Source of the DNA: Martinezella calliandrae
GTDB lineage: Bacteria; Pseudomonadota; Alphaproteobacteria; Rhizobiales; Rhizobiaceae
Reading direction: 5' to 3'
DNA length: 64,000 bases
Assembly: GCF_030272695.1 (NCBI RefSeq)
Contig: NZ_JARFYN010000013.1
Span: 1 to 64,000 of the forward strand
Shown: positions 7,444 through 18,305 of the stretch, piece after piece
Numbering within the stretch: the first letter of the stretch is position 1
How the letters are laid out: each line of letters opens with the position of its first letter
Position numbers and translations under genes: made by a program
The notes under the pieces: generated by a model
Seen by the model: only the letters and a program-made list of their open reading frames with translations
Database searches by the model: none
Told to the model about the DNA's origin: nothing

Positions 7444-9615
7444 CTATCGCCCCGCCTGCGTTGCCTTCAGCTCGATACGGCGACGGTGCAAGACCGGCTC
7501 GGTATAGCCGTTCGGCTGCTCACGGCCCTTGAGCACGAGATCGAGGGCGGCCTGGAAGGCGACCGAGCCATCGAAATTGCCGGACATGCCGATGTAGTTG
7601 GGATCACCAGCATTCTGCTGGTCGACGACTGCCGCCATGCGCTTCATGGTCTCGATGATCTGCGCCTCACTGATGACCTTATGGTGCAGCCAGTTGGCCA
7701 TATGTTGTGCCGAGATGCGGAGCGTGGCGCGATCCTCCATCAGGCCGACATTATTGATGTCAGGCACCTTGGAGCAGCCGACGCCCTGATCGACCCAGCG
7801 AACGACGTAGCCAAGGATGCCTTGGGAATTGTTGTCGATCTCGCGCTGGATTTCTTCCGGCGTCCAGTTCGGGCGGGGCGCGACCGGTACAGAGAGAACA
7901 TCGGAAAGCTTTGCGCGCGCGCGGCTTTTCAGGCCCCGCTGGACCTCGGCGACGTTGACGCGGTGATAATGCGTCGCATGCAGCGTCGCGGCCGTCGGCG
8001 ACGGCACCCAGGCGGTATTGGCGCCGGCCTTTGGATGCGCGATCTTCTGCTCCAGCATCGCCGCCATCAGGTCAGGCATGGCCCACATGCCCTTGCCGAT
8101 CTGGGCGTGGCCGGACAGGCCGCATTCCAGGCCGATATCGACGTTCCAGTTTTCATAAGCAGCGATCCAGGTCGCCTGCCTCATATCGCCCTTGCGGATC
8201 ATCGGACCGGCTTCCATCGAGGTATGGATCTCATCGCCGGTGCGGTCGAGGAAGCCGGTGTTGATGAAGACGACGCGCTCGCTGGCGGCGCGAATGGCCT
8301 CCTTGAGGTTGACGGTGGTGCGGCGCTCCTCATCCATGATGCCCATCTTGATGGTGTTGCGCGGCATGCCGAGCACATCTTCGACACGCGAGAAGATCTC
8401 GACGGCAAAAGCCACCTCTTCCGGGCCATGCATCTTCGGCTTGACAACATACATGGAGCCGGCGCGAGAATTCTTATGCCGTCCGTTCGGTCCGATATCG
8501 TAGAGCGCGATCAGGCCGGTGATCATGGCGTCCATGATGCCCTCAGGGACTTCGTGGCCGTCGCGGTCAAGGATCGCCGGATTGGTCATGAGGTGACCGA
8601 CATTGCGCACCAGCATCAGCGAGCGGCAATGCAGCTCGAAGTTTGAGCCATCGGGCGCCGTATAGGTCACGTCTGGATTGAGGCTTCGGGTGAAGGTCTT
8701 GCCGCCCTTGGAAACTTCTTCCGTCAGGTCGCCCTTCATCAAACCGAGCCAATTGCGATAGACTTCGGCCTTGTCCTCGGCGTCGACGGCAGCGACCGAA
8801 TCTTCGCAGTCCATGATGGTGGTGATCGCCGATTCCAGCCGGACGTCGGAAATAGCGGCGGCATCGGCCTTGCCGATATCGGTGCCGGCGTTAATGACGA
8901 TCTCGATGTGGATACCGTTGTTTCGAAGCAGCACATGCGAAGGCGCGCCCGCATCGCCGAGATAACCGGCGAAGTGCCCAACATCGGCCAAAGCCGTGGC
9001 ACCGCTCTTGGTTTCAATCGCCAGAGTACGGTCCTTTACGGCGAGGCCGGTGACATCCTTCCAGCTCGCGCCGGCGAGCGGCGCAGCCGTATCGAGGAAA
9101 TCGCGCACCCAGGCGATGACCTTTTCGCCGCGCTTCGGATTGTAGCCCCTGCCCTTTTCGGCGCCATCGGTCTCAGGGATCGCGTCGGTGCCGTAGAGCG
9201 CGTCGTAAAGCGAGCCCCAGCGGGCGTTGGCGGCGTTGAGCGCATAGCGCGCGTTCATAACGGGAACCACGAGCTGCGGGCCAGCGATGGAAGCGATTTC
9301 GGGATCGACATTGGCGGTCGAGACCGAGAAGACCGGGCCTTCGGGAATTATATAGCCAATCTCACGCAGGAAGGCTTCGTAGGCGGCCATGCCCACCGGC
9401 GCGCCGTTCTTGCGGTACCAGTCGTCCAGAGCAGCCTGCATCCGGTCGCGCTTGGCGAGCAGATCGCGGTTCTTCGGAGCGAGGTCGTGCACGATCTCCG
9501 AGAAGTGGGCAAAGAAGGTATCCGGATCGATGCCGGAGCCCGGCAGGGCCTCCTTAACGAGGAAATCATACAACACCGGTTCGATCTGAAGCCCGTTCTT
9601 GTCAATTCGGCCCAT
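7444..9615 (-). CDS. glcB: Malate synthase G
   Basis: About 723 residues, the G-isoform length. It condenses glyoxylate with acetyl-CoA to malate (glyoxylate shunt and glycolate use) in the cytosol. Family motifs include [36 protein letters not shown] and [19 protein letters not shown] 9615 has AGGAG 8 bases upstream and gives the family N-terminus ([10 protein letters not shown]); in-frame ATG 9621 and GTG 9624 sit too close to that site. No isocitrate lyase or glycolate oxidase gene is adjacent. Confidence 0.96.
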   Translation of the reverse strand: MGRIDKNGLQIEPVLYDFLVKEALPGSGIDPDTFFAHFSEIVHDLAPKNRDLLAKRDRMQAALDDWYRKNGAPVGMAAYEAFLREIGYIIPEGPVFSVSTANVDPEIASIAGPQLVVPVMNARYALNAANARWGSLYDALYGTDAIPETDGAEKGRGYNPKRGEKVIAWVRDFLDTAAPLAGASWKDVTGLAVKDRTLAIETKSGATALADVGHFAGYLGDAGAPSHVLLRNNGIHIEIVINAGTDIGKADAAAISDVRLESAITTIMDCEDSVAAVDAEDKAEVYRNWLGLMKGDLTEEVSKGGKTFTRSLNPDVTYTAPDGSNFELHCRSLMLVRNVGHLMTNPAILDRDGHEVPEGIMDAMITGLIALYDIGPNGRHKNSRAGSMYVVKPKMHGPEEVAFAVEIFSRVEDVLGMPRNTIKMGIMDEERRTTVNLKEAIRAASERVVFINTGFLDRTGDEIHTSMEAGPMIRKGDMRQATWIAAYENWNVDIGLECGLSGHAQIGKGMWAMPDLMAAMLEQKIAHPKAGANTAWVPSPTAATLHATHYHRVNVAEVQRGLKSRARAKLSDVLSVPVAPRPNWTPEEIQREIDNNSQGILGYVVRWVDQGVGCSKVPDINNVGLMEDRATLRISAQHMANWLHHKVISEAQIIETMKRMAAVVDQQNAGDPNYIGMSGNFDGSVAFQAALDLVLKGREQPNGYTEPVLHRRRIELKATQAGR

Positions 9616-9734
9616 ATCCATCACTCCTTACCGCCGTCCTACGGCCCAATTTCTTCATGCTGCCAGTTTGCGGGCGGTTTCGCTTTCCGTCAATTTTGCA
9701 ATAGTTCGAAAGATTTGTGCTTTTCCGGAATTAA

Positions 9735-11738
9735 TCAGCCTGCCGCTATACGCGGGCGACCGCTCGCGGTGGCGATGAATCGGGCCTCGACCAGCTTGCG
9801 ATTGCCCTCGATTTCCGGCGCATCGACTTGTTCGTCCATGGCGATGACGGGGTCCGTGGCACCATTCAACCGCGCCTGCGCCGTCGCGACCTCAATTGCC
9901 CGCTCGCGCGCCAGAGAAAACGTCTTTTGCTTGTCGGTGAATCGCAAAGTCTCGCCCGCGCCGTTTAGCATATAGATGCCATCCTCGGGCATGGTGACGA
10001 ATACCGTGGCGCTGGTGCGGACCTGGCCGACGACGGCGCCGATCGCATTGGCCACATCCGAATCGGCCGGAATGGCGCTCTCGCTCGCCAGCATGGCGGC
10101 GATGGCAGGGTAATAGACCGGCGCGGAAGCGCCGAGGCCGACCAGGTGACGATCGAGCGAAACGGCAAAACGGGCGATGCCCCGTGCACGGCGAAGCGCG
10201 CGGTCGATCGAGATCGACTTGGCTGGATCGAGATGGTTAACGCCGTCCTCCGCCAGGCAGGCGGCCAGAATGACATCGGCGGACTGCCGGGTCAGCCGAT
10301 CGACGATATTTTGGGCCAGCTCTTCTATAGATTCGGCAATCGGGCGGCCGGAACCGTCCTTCAGCCGCATTACCAGCGCCAGGCCTAGCCGAGCGGCTTC
10401 CACATTCCACTGATTCGGCCGACCGAGAACATGCATGGCGTCCGATGGCGTCAGACCGCAGAGATGTACAAGGCCGCGGGCGACAAGGCGATCGAGAGTC
10501 GCTTTCTGCGATGTCGACGTCAGAAGCTGGTCGAGCGGAAGGGGCACCGAGCCGACTTTGTCGAACAGGGTTTGCTCTAGCGGCAACAATCCGCTCGCCA
10601 AATGATCTGGCACGCCGGTGCGCACGGCAAAGCGGCCGCCATTGCGGCCGAGATGCGGGGCACGGAGCTGCTGTTCCAACACGCCAATGACAGCCTGACC
10701 GTGCGTATGGGCGATGAGGCTGAGCGGTAGCAGACGCCGCGGTCCGAGTTCAAAAGTGGCGACAAGGCCGCGATCGTTGATCTTCACTTCGGAATCGCCG
10801 CCGAGACCATAGGTGCGCATGGCGACCGCTTCGACCATGGTGCGATAGCCGCCGACAACGGCGCCATCGGCATCGAGTCGTGGCCGGCCAGCCTCCATAA
10901 CGGCGACATCAGTGGTGGTGCCGCCAATGTCCGAAACCACGGCCTCGTCCAGACCTGTCAGGTAGCGCGCGCCGACAAGGCTTGCCGCTGGTCCGGACAG
11001 AATGGTTTCGATCGGACGAAGCTTTGCTTCAGCGGCCGAGATCAGCGCGCCGTCGCCGCGCACCACCATCATCGGCGCCGTAATGCCACGCGTGGCCAGA
11101 AACCCTTCGCAGGCACCGACCAGCCGGTCGATCATCGACACTAGCCGGGCATTCAAAAGCGTCGTCAAGGCCCGGCGCGGGCCGCCAAGCTTGGAGGAGA
11201 GTTCATGGCTGCAGGTGACCGGCAGATGGGAAATCTCGCGAATGCAATTGCGCACGCGGACTTCATGAGCCGGATTGCGCACGGCGAAATAGCCGGCAAT
11301 CGCGAAGGACGAAACAGTCTTCGAAAGCTCCGGCAGCGCCTCTTCCAGAGCCGACAGATCGAGAGGGCTTTCATTGCCATGAACGTTGTGACCGCCAGGC
11401 AAGAAAAGTACTGGATCGGATCCCAGCGCCTCGGCCAGGCCGTCTCGCTTCAAATCGTCAGGACCGAAGCCGATCATTACCAGCCCGGCGCGACCGCCCT
11501 GCCCTTCGACCAATGCGTTGGTGGCGAGCGTCGTGGACAGCGATACCAGGCCGATCGCCGAAACCGGGACATTGGCTTTGGCAAGGACCGCATCGACCGA
11601 GCCAGCAATGCCAACGGCCAGGTCATGCCGCGTGGTCAGCGATTTCGCCTTGGCGACTACGCCATCGGTTTCATGGAAGAGAACGGCATCGGTATAGGTT
11701 CCACCAGTGTCGATGCCGAGCAGGAAATGCGATGTCAC
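9735..11738 (-). CDS. Hydantoinase/oxoprolinase family protein (HyuA-like)
   Basis: 667 residues, similar in length to HyuA/N-methylhydantoinase A and 5-oxoprolinase N-terminal proteins. The N-terminus has the ATP-binding segment LLGIDTGGTYTDAV of the family, and a second signature is VSDIGGTTTDVAV near 265. Members perform ATP-dependent opening of hydantoins or 5-oxoproline, or act in acetone-type carboxylation, normally with a HyuB partner. No HyuB gene is adjacent, so the substrate is unknown. The start is GTG 11738 and I see no good ribosome-binding site before it. It lies 119 bases upstream of glcB on the same strand. Confidence 0.85.
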   Translation of the reverse strand: MTSHFLLGIDTGGTYTDAVLFHETDGVVAKAKSLTTRHDLAVGIAGSVDAVLAKANVPVSAIGLVSLSTTLATNALVEGQGGRAGLVMIGFGPDDLKRDGLAEALGSDPVLFLPGGHNVHGNESPLDLSALEEALPELSKTVSSFAIAGYFAVRNPAHEVRVRNCIREISHLPVTCSHELSSKLGGPRRALTTLLNARLVSMIDRLVGACEGFLATRGITAPMMVVRGDGALISAAEAKLRPIETILSGPAASLVGARYLTGLDEAVVSDIGGTTTDVAVMEAGRPRLDADGAVVGGYRTMVEAVAMRTYGLGGDSEVKINDRGLVATFELGPRRLLPLSLIAHTHGQAVIGVLEQQLRAPHLGRNGGRFAVRTGVPDHLASGLLPLEQTLFDKVGSVPLPLDQLLTSTSQKATLDRLVARGLVHLCGLTPSDAMHVLGRPNQWNVEAARLGLALVMRLKDGSGRPIAESIEELAQNIVDRLTRQSADVILAACLAEDGVNHLDPAKSISIDRALRRARGIARFAVSLDRHLVGLGASAPVYYPAIAAMLASESAIPADSDVANAIGAVVGQVRTSATVFVTMPEDGIYMLNGAGETLRFTDKQKTFSLARERAIEVATAQARLNGATDPVIAMDEQVDAPEIEGNRKLVEARFIATASGRPRIAAG

Positions 11739-11827
11739 GGAGATTAACTAATCCTTTGAAGGGAAGGTAATGTTGTTATTGCACCGTTCCCACCCCATCC
11801 GCTAGCCGCGATGCGTCAAAAACATTC

Positions 11828-13222
11828 CTATCGCCTCGTCACTTTCATCGGCAGCCCGCCTTGCGGCTGCGTCGTCAGCTTCTGCACCGGCCAGGGATTG
11901 GTCTTGTCAGTCACATCGAAACGGAAGCGATGCATCATGAGGGCAAGGGCGATGACGGCTTCCTGCAAAGCGAAGGTGGCACCGATGCAGACGCGCGGGC
12001 CGGCGCCAAACGGCAGGTACTGAAAGCGGTTGATCTTGCCGCGATTCTCCGGAAGGAAGCGTTCGGGCATGAAAGCGCGCGGCTTGTCCCAATAAAGCGC
12101 GTGGCGGTGTAGCGTCCACGGCATGATCAGCACGGTGATCCCGGCCGGAATTTCGACGCGCTCCCCGCCCGGGCTTATCCATTCATCATCGGCAATCGAG
12201 GCGCGGTTGATGGATGGCGCCGGCGGATAGAGGCGCATCGCCTCCTCGAAGGCGGCACGAACATTCGGCATCAGGTCAAGCCAGGCGACGGGTTCGGCGC
12301 CGGTGGCAAGTACCTGATCGATCTCTGCCTCCATCGTCTCGCGGATATGCGGGGTATTGGCGACGCAATAGAGCGTCCAGGCCAGCGCACGGGCCGTCGT
12401 TTCATGGCCAGCTCCGATAAAAGTGAGGATATTATCCTCGATTTCCTCCATGGTCAGGCCGTCGGGGCCGGCCTTTTCCAAGAGCAGCGTCAGGAAATCG
12501 TCGGGAGCGCTCCCGCGGTCCCTCTGCATCTTGTCGAGACGAAGATTCATCGTCTTGCGGACGATGCCGCGAAACTTGTCGAGCACTTTCGGGCCGCCGA
12601 TGCGGGTTAAACGCGGCACCCACGGGGGTGCACGCAAGAGATCCATCGGATCAACCCGGCCCATGCGATGCAGAAGCTGATTGACGTCGTCGGCGAAGTG
12701 GCCACTCTCCGTGACGATCTCACCCGAAAACAGTGTTTCGGCGAGGATGGCGAAAGTGAGTTCGGTCATGTCGACGGCTATGTCGAAGACCTTGCCGTCA
12801 CTGCCTGCCTCCTCGTATTTGCGGACATAGGCTTCGCTCTGGCTCAGCATCTGGCCGGCAAAACCCTGGGCGTGGCGCGGCGTGAAGACTGGCGCGACGG
12901 CCTTGCGAGAGCGCTTCCAAACCTGGCCTTCCGCCGTCAGCAGGCCGTCGCGCAGGATCGGCCTGAGCACGAGCTGGCGAATCTCAGACATGCAGTAATT
13001 CGAGGCATTGTCGACCAGAACATGCTTGATCAGGCCGGGATCATTGACGATCAGCGTGTGCTCGCGAAAGAAGCGCGTCATGATCCACGGCAGCGTGTAG
13101 GAAGGCTCGCCCCACAATTCGAGCGGATTACGCAGGATGGTGCGGATGATCGTCAGCCGCGACGGCGGGACGGTGCGCGGGGTCGGGGCTGGCGGAGCGA
13201 AGGGTTCCGAAATCATGTCCAT
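11828..13222 (-). CDS. Cytochrome P450
   Basis: 464 residues, a full-length P450. The I-helix motif is GAGHETTA, the ExxR pair is in EEAMRLYP, and the heme-ligand loop is FGAGPRVCIG with the Cys thiolate ligand. The layout resembles the CYP4/CYP102-like fatty-acid type more than camphor-type bacterial P450s. There is no signal peptide and no fused reductase, and no ferredoxin or ferredoxin reductase gene is nearby, so the redox partner must be encoded elsewhere. ATG 13222 has GGAGG 9 bases upstream. The substrate is unknown. Confidence 0.92.
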   Translation of the reverse strand: MDMISEPFAPPAPTPRTVPPSRLTIIRTILRNPLELWGEPSYTLPWIMTRFFREHTLIVNDPGLIKHVLVDNASNYCMSEIRQLVLRPILRDGLLTAEGQVWKRSRKAVAPVFTPRHAQGFAGQMLSQSEAYVRKYEEAGSDGKVFDIAVDMTELTFAILAETLFSGEIVTESGHFADDVNQLLHRMGRVDPMDLLRAPPWVPRLTRIGGPKVLDKFRGIVRKTMNLRLDKMQRDRGSAPDDFLTLLLEKAGPDGLTMEEIEDNILTFIGAGHETTARALAWTLYCVANTPHIRETMEAEIDQVLATGAEPVAWLDLMPNVRAAFEEAMRLYPPAPSINRASIADDEWISPGGERVEIPAGITVLIMPWTLHRHALYWDKPRAFMPERFLPENRGKINRFQYLPFGAGPRVCIGATFALQEAVIALALMMHRFRFDVTDKTNPWPVQKLTTQPQGGLPMKVTRR

Positions 13223-13269
13223 GAGATCGAACCTCCTCGAAAACCTAATTTCTCAACGGTTCGCGAAGT

Positions 13270-14223
13270 CTAGTGCAGCGACTTCAGATCGTCCAGCTTA
13301 TCATTGATAAGCCAGCCATAGTAATTTTCTTCGGGCCAGACCGGCTGTGCCGCTTCCCGGTTCTTGGCGGCGAGCGCGGCAGCGCGCTGGCGGGAATTGC
13401 CGACATTATAGAGCGTCGCCGTGATGCCCGGATTGCCCGAAATATCCATGCCGGCAATCGAACGGTAATCGTCGATCGACTTGCGGATCGCGGCAGCGAC
13501 GAAGGCGAGCGACAGATCCGGATCCATGATCGCCTTGTAGACGCTCCCGGCATCCTTTTCATCCAGCTTCGGAATACCCGACGTGCTGCTGACGAGATCG
13601 GACAGCTCCAGCGCCGTTAGCGGGTTGACCTGGCCGAGGCCAAAGGTCTGACCGGCATAGAAAGGCTGGAAGAACACGGCGCTGAAACGATTGTTGGGGA
13701 AGGATTTGCCGCCGACCGTCTTGCCCCGGAAATCGCTCTCCCAGACATCGTCGCGACAGATCCAGAGGCTATAGGAATCCTTCTTGCCCTTGCAGGCATC
13801 GAATTGCGGCCGGGAGACAAAATCGTCGACGTCTTCGCCATTATAGGCAAAGCGGAAACTCTGGCCGGCATAGGAGGCGGCTTTGACATAATAGGACTGC
13901 AGGCCGTCATAGGCGTCGACATTATAGGTATGCTCACCGACCAGCGCGCCGATGATGTGGATTGGATCGATGCCATAGGCGCGCGCCGTTGACTTGATCT
14001 TCGACATCAGCCGGGTATCGGTCGCCAGGAGTTCGTGGACCTTCTGGTATTTGCGCTCGAAGGTCGAATTCGTGCCTTTGGTGCGGCGTACCGAGGCGCC
14101 GGGGATCGGCGGCTGCTCGGCGTTGCGATTGCCCGGCGGCACAATGGTTGCCGCATTCACATAGGCTGGTATCAAGGAGAGGCTGACAACCGCCAGAAGA
14201 AGGGTGATCAGAATGCGTCGCAC
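13270..14223 (-). CDS. DUF1402 family exported protein
   Basis: 317 residues with a clear signal peptide (RRILITLLLAVVSLSLIPAYVNA). The mature part matches what I know of the DUF1402 family of Rhizobiales. Segments such as YGIDPIHIIGALVGEHTYN and FGLGQVNPLTALEL recall lysozyme/lytic-transglycosylase folds (Glu in a GEH context, then GLGQ). A periplasmic cell-wall role is my inference. It lies 47 bases upstream of the P450 gene on the same strand and may be co-transcribed. No experimentally supported function is known to me. Confidence 0.82.
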   Translation of the reverse strand: MRRILITLLLAVVSLSLIPAYVNAATIVPPGNRNAEQPPIPGASVRRTKGTNSTFERKYQKVHELLATDTRLMSKIKSTARAYGIDPIHIIGALVGEHTYNVDAYDGLQSYYVKAASYAGQSFRFAYNGEDVDDFVSRPQFDACKGKKDSYSLWICRDDVWESDFRGKTVGGKSFPNNRFSAVFFQPFYAGQTFGLGQVNPLTALELSDLVSSTSGIPKLDEKDAGSVYKAIMDPDLSLAFVAAAIRKSIDDYRSIAGMDISGNPGITATLYNVGNSRQRAAALAAKNREAAQPVWPEENYYGWLINDKLDDLKSLH

Positions 14224-14377
14224 GATGGCTGCCCTATCGAAGTTTCATCCGATGTTTCAATGCGGCTCACTGACGGACAATCTTGGCCGAATAAAGCCAT
14301 CGCACGCAAGGAAGCAGGCCTCTAACTAAAAAGTTAACGGCCCGCTGTCGAGTGATTAATATGTCAAGATACCGTCA

Positions 14378-14430
14378 CTAGAGCATCCCATCCGCCTTCC
14401 GGTGATTCCACTGAAAGCGGGATGCTCTAG
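14378..14430. repeat. Palindromic element with perfect 12-bp arms downstream of hslU
   Basis: CTAGAGCATCCC (14378-14389) is exactly complementary to GGGATGCTCTAG (14419-14430), separated by 29 bases. It lies just beyond the stop codon of hslU and may serve as its 3' hairpin, but no T-run follows, so it is listed as a repeat. A similar AGAGC...GCTCT palindrome lies at 25495-25540. Confidence 0.7.
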
Positions 14431-14439
14431 TCGACTTCA

Positions 14440-15747
14440 TCAAAGAATGAAGCGCGACAGGTCGGTATTGGTGGCGAGATCGCCGACATGTTCACGTACA
14501 TAGTCGGCATCGATGGTCACCGACACGCCGGCGCGATCCGAAGCGTTGTAGGAGATTTCGTCCAACACCCGCTCCATCACCGTCTGCAGGCGGCGGGCGC
14601 CGATGTTCTCGACTGTGGAGTTAAGGTGTACGGCAACGTCGGCCAGGGCGTCGATGGCGTCGTCGGTGAAATCGAGCTTCAGGTCCTCCGTCTCCATCAA
14701 CGCCTTGTACTGGCGGATGAGGCTGGCTTCCGGTTCCGTCAGGATGCGGCGGAAATCCTCCTTGCTGAGCGGCTTCAGTTCGACGCGGATCGGCAAGCGG
14801 CCCTGCAGTTCCGGCAGCAGATCCGAAGGCTTCGACACATGGAACGCGCCGGAGGCGATGAAGAGGATATGGTCGGTCTTTACCGGACCATACTTGGTCG
14901 AAACCGTCGTGCCCTCGACCAGCGGCAGCAGGTCGCGCTGCACGCCTTCTCGGGAAACGCCGGCACCCATGCCGCCGTCGCGGGCAGCGATCTTGTCGAT
15001 CTCGTCGAGGAAGACGATGCCGTCATTCTCGGCGGACTGCACCGCTTCGCGCTGGATCGCCTCATTGTCAATCAGCTTGTCGGATTCATCGCGGATCAGC
15101 TCCTTGTAGGAGTCCTTCACCGTGGTGCGCACCTTCTTGGTACGGCCGCCCATGGCCTTTCCGAACATTTCGGAGAGGTTGAGCACGCCGATGTTGGCGC
15201 CGGGCATGCCGGGAATTTCGAAGCCGGGCATGCCGGAGCCGGTGTCGCTGACTTCGATGTCGATTTCCTTGTCGTCCAGCTGGCCCTCACGCAGCTTCTT
15301 GCGGAAGCTGTCACGCGTTGCCGGTGAGGCCGTAGAGCCGACCAGGGCATCGAGCACCCGCTCTTCCGCACTCATATGCGCCTTTGCCTGAACTTCGGCG
15401 CGCTTCTTTTCACGCACCAGGCCGATACCGACCTCGACGAGATCGCGGACGATCTGTTCGACGTCGCGGCCGACATAGCCGACCTCGGTAAACTTGGTGG
15501 CTTCTACCTTGATGAAAGGCGCGCCCGCGAGCTTGGCCAGCCGGCGGGAGATTTCCGTCTTGCCGACGCCGGTCGGGCCGATCATCAGGATATTCTTGGG
15601 CATGACTTCGTCGCGCAGGTCGGGTTCGAGCTGTTGACGGCGCCAGCGGTTGCGCAGTGCAATCGCCACAGCGCGCTTGGCCTCATGTTGGCCGACAATA
15701 TAGCGGTCGAGTTCGGAAACGATCTCGCGGGGGGAAAAAGTGGTCAT
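14440..15747 (-). CDS. hslU: ATP-dependent protease ATPase subunit HslU
   Basis: 435 residues. AAA+ unfoldase of the HslUV (ClpYQ) protease, cytosolic. Walker A is GPTGVGKT (57-64), Walker B is [11 protein letters not shown], and the HslU I-domain lies between them. The C-terminal DLSRFIL tail is the peptide that docks into HslV. It is 44 bases downstream of hslV and surely co-transcribed. Confidence 0.98.
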   Translation of the reverse strand: MTTFSPREIVSELDRYIVGQHEAKRAVAIALRNRWRRQQLEPDLRDEVMPKNILMIGPTGVGKTEISRRLAKLAGAPFIKVEATKFTEVGYVGRDVEQIVRDLVEVGIGLVREKKRAEVQAKAHMSAEERVLDALVGSTASPATRDSFRKKLREGQLDDKEIDIEVSDTGSGMPGFEIPGMPGANIGVLNLSEMFGKAMGGRTKKVRTTVKDSYKELIRDESDKLIDNEAIQREAVQSAENDGIVFLDEIDKIAARDGGMGAGVSREGVQRDLLPLVEGTTVSTKYGPVKTDHILFIASGAFHVSKPSDLLPELQGRLPIRVELKPLSKEDFRRILTEPEASLIRQYKALMETEDLKLDFTDDAIDALADVAVHLNSTVENIGARRLQTVMERVLDEISYNASDRAGVSVTIDADYVREHVGDLATNTDLSRFIL

Positions 15748-15791
15748 TTCGTGTGCTTCCCGTCAGGGCTAGGAACAATCAAGAGCGGAAC

Positions 15792-16319
15792 TTACGACTC
15801 GGAATCGAGCGTTTCGACCAACACATTGTGATTCGTGTAAACGCAAATATCGGCGGCGATGTCGAGCGCGCGGCGGGCGACGTCCTCGGCCGATTTGTCT
15901 GTATCCATCAGAGCGCGGGCAGCGGCGAGCGCGAAATTACCACCGGAGCCGATTGCCATGGCGCCGTGTTCCGGCTCGAGCACATCGCCATTGCCGGTGA
16001 CGGCGAGCGTCACGTTCTTGTCGGCGACCAACATCATGGCTTCGAGATTGCGCAGGTATTTGTCCGTGCGCCAATCCTTGGCGAGCTCGACGGCGGCGCG
16101 CATCAATTGACCCGGATATTGTTCGAGCTTCTTTTCAAGTCGCTCAAGCAGCGTAAATGCGTCGGCGGTGGCACCGGCGAAACCGGCGATCACGTCGCCC
16201 TTGCCGATGCGACGGACCTTGCGGGCGTTGCCCTTCATTACAGTCTGGCCGAGGCTGACCTGGCCATCGCCGGCCATCACCACCTTGCCGCCCTTGCGAA
16301 TAGTCACAATTGTCGTCAT
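15792..16319 (-). CDS. hslV: ATP-dependent protease proteolytic subunit HslV
   Basis: 175 residues. Threonine protease subunit of HslUV. The start MTTIVT places Thr2 at the mature N-terminus after Met removal, which is the catalytic nucleophile. [14 protein letters not shown] and [14 protein letters not shown] are family signatures. It forms the hslV-hslU operon and is divergent from hisB across 16320-16534, a region that must hold both promoters. Confidence 0.98.
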   Translation of the reverse strand: MTTIVTIRKGGKVVMAGDGQVSLGQTVMKGNARKVRRIGKGDVIAGFAGATADAFTLLERLEKKLEQYPGQLMRAAVELAKDWRTDKYLRNLEAMMLVADKNVTLAVTGNGDVLEPEHGAMAIGSGGNFALAAARALMDTDKSAEDVARRALDIAADICVYTNHNVLVETLDSES

Positions 16320-16534
16320 CTAAACACCTGTTTGCCCCCATTTTGGCGGGCTTTCTGCCGGGCCGCGTGTCGGCCCCGTCATGCCCTATGTAAGAGGGCT
16401 TTTTGCGATTGCAAATGGCAGTTATTTCGGAATAACGGATCGAAGCCGACTAAAGAGGCAGGCACATGCGTAACTTCTGGATATTTGCGGATGTGCCTGA
16501 TAAGGAACGGCCGTCAATCCCGATGGAGCAGCCC

Positions 16535-17143
16535 ATGGCAGAGACCGTAGCGAGCCGCACGGCAAGCGTTTCCCGCAAGACTAACGAGACCTCGGTCTCC
16601 GTGTCCATCAACATCGACGGCAGCGGCAACTCGACGATTTCGACGGGCGTCGGTTTCTTCGACCATATGCTGGAGCAGCTTTCGCGACATTCGCTGATCG
16701 ATATGGAGATCGACACCAAGGGCGATCTGCACGTCGACGACCACCATGCGGTCGAGGATACCGGCATCGCCATCGGCCAGGCCATTGCCAAGGCACTGGG
16801 CGACCGGCGCGGTATCACGCGCTATGCCTCGATCGACCTCGCCATGGACGAGACGATGACGAAGGCAGCCGTCGATCTGTCCGGCCGCCCCTTCCTTGTC
16901 TGGAACGTCGCCTTCAGTACCCCGAAGATCGGCACTTTCGATACCGAGCTGGTGCGCGAATTCTTCCAGGCCTTGGCGCAGAATGCCGGCATCACGCTGC
17001 ATATCCTCAACCATTATGGCGCCAACAATCACCATATTGCCGAGACATGCTTCAAGGCCGTTGCCCGCGCGCTGCGCACGGCAACCGAGATCGATCCGCG
17101 GCAGGCAGGCCGCGTGCCCTCGACGAAGGGCACACTCGCCTGA
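16535..17143 (+). CDS. hisB: Imidazoleglycerol-phosphate dehydratase
   Basis: 202 residues, the normal monofunctional HisB length. It removes water from imidazole glycerol phosphate in histidine synthesis. The metal-binding motifs are [27 protein letters not shown] and [15 protein letters not shown] 16535 gives the family start (MAETV) with GGAG 7 bases upstream; in-frame codons at 16466 and 16523 would add residues not seen in the family. First gene of the his run. Confidence 0.97.
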   Translation: MAETVASRTASVSRKTNETSVSVSINIDGSGNSTISTGVGFFDHMLEQLSRHSLIDMEIDTKGDLHVDDHHAVEDTGIAIGQAIAKALGDRRGITRYASIDLAMDETMTKAAVDLSGRPFLVWNVAFSTPKIGTFDTELVREFFQALAQNAGITLHILNHYGANNHHIAETCFKAVARALRTATEIDPRQAGRVPSTKGTLA

Positions 17144-17168
17144 GCCCCATCATGGGGAAAGTGAAGAG

Positions 17169-17651
17169 ATGGCAAGCTATTTGATTTTAACGCCCCCCGA
17201 AGGACCGGACAGAGATCAGGCCAGCACGCGCTTCATCCGCGACGGCTTTTCCTGGATGGCCTTCTTGTTTCCGACGTTGTGGATGCTTTTTCACCGGCTC
17301 TGGCTGGAAGCTATCGCCGCCTTTTTGCTGCAGGGCATCGGCTGGGAATTGATGCGCCGGCCGGGATTTTTCGCCGCGGGCATCGCGATCCTGCTCGGCG
17401 TGCACATCCTCGCCGCGCTCGAAGGTCGCCATGCCGCCTACCGGCACCTGGTTGCAAGGGGATGGATGGCGCAAGGCCTGGTTTCTGCGCCCAATCTGGC
17501 GACGGCCGAAGAGATTCATTTCTCGGGCATCGAGGCAGAACCAGAAGAGAATATCCGTTCAAATAATTGGGATATTCCCTCCTCTCCAAACAACAGCCCA
17601 AGTCGCGGCGGCCCGAGTTTCGGACTTCCCGGCTACGATGGAGGACGCTGA
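17169..17651 (+). CDS. DUF2628 domain-containing membrane protein in the his operon
   Basis: 160 residues. The middle has hydrophobic stretches near residues 28-52 and 70-86 ([18 protein letters not shown]), indicating a small inner-membrane protein, followed by a soluble, Pro/Ser/Gly-rich tail ending near YDGG. This matches the DUF2628 family. It lies 25 bases after hisB and 2 bases before hisH, so it is embedded in the operon. Its function is unknown; the location may reflect simple co-expression. Confidence 0.85.
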   Translation: MASYLILTPPEGPDRDQASTRFIRDGFSWMAFLFPTLWMLFHRLWLEAIAAFLLQGIGWELMRRPGFFAAGIAILLGVHILAALEGRHAAYRHLVARGWMAQGLVSAPNLATAEEIHFSGIEAEPEENIRSNNWDIPSSPNNSPSRGGPSFGLPGYDGGR

Positions 17652-17653
17652 GT

Positions 17654-18304
17654 ATGCGCGTCGCAATTATCGACTACGGCTCCGGCAACCTGCGCTCGGC
17701 CACCAAGGCGTTCGAACGCGCCGCCCGTGAAGCCGGTATCGACGCCGAAATCGATCTCACCGACGATGCCGAGCGTGTCGCTACCGCCGACCGCATCGTG
17801 CTTCCGGGCGTCGGCGCCTATGCCGATTGCCGAAGGGGGCTCGATGCCGTTTCAGGCATGGCGGAAGCCGTGATCGATGTTGTGGAACACAAGGCCCGCC
17901 CTTTCCTGGGTATCTGCGTCGGCATGCAGCTCATGTCTTCGCGCGGACTGGAAAAGACGATTACAAAGGGGTTCGGCTGGATCAAGGGCGATGTCAAGGA
18001 GATGACACCCGACGATCCCGCTCTAAAAATCCCGCAGATCGGCTGGAACACCCTGGATCTGAGACATGCGCACCCGCTTTTCGACGGCATTCCGACCGGG
18101 CCGAACGGACTGCACGCCTATTTCGTGCATTCCTACCATCTGGCGGCAGATCATGCCGACGATGTCATCGCCACGACCAGCTATGGCGGGCCGATGACCG
18201 CCTTCGTCGGTCGCGATAACATGGCCGGCTCGCAGTTCCATCCGGAAAAGAGCCAGAAGCTCGGCCTCGCCCTGATTGCCAATTTCCTGCGCTGGAAGCC
18301 TTAG
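17654..18304 (+). CDS. hisH: Imidazole glycerol phosphate synthase, glutaminase subunit HisH
   Basis: 216 residues. Class I glutamine amidotransferase supplying ammonia to HisF. The nucleophile Cys is in [11 protein letters not shown], and the His-Glu pair is in [11 protein letters not shown] 17654 gives [12 protein letters not shown], the family start. It directly follows the DUF2628 gene. Confidence 0.97.
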   Translation: MRVAIIDYGSGNLRSATKAFERAAREAGIDAEIDLTDDAERVATADRIVLPGVGAYADCRRGLDAVSGMAEAVIDVVEHKARPFLGICVGMQLMSSRGLEKTITKGFGWIKGDVKEMTPDDPALKIPQIGWNTLDLRHAHPLFDGIPTGPNGLHAYFVHSYHLAADHADDVIATTSYGGPMTAFVGRDNMAGSQFHPEKSQKLGLALIANFLRWKP

Positions 18305-18305
18305 C

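Noticed and set aside
8908..9975. Plus-strand frame of 355 codons across glcB and the HyuA-like gene
   Set aside because: Antisense to the coding ends of both genes; no domain.
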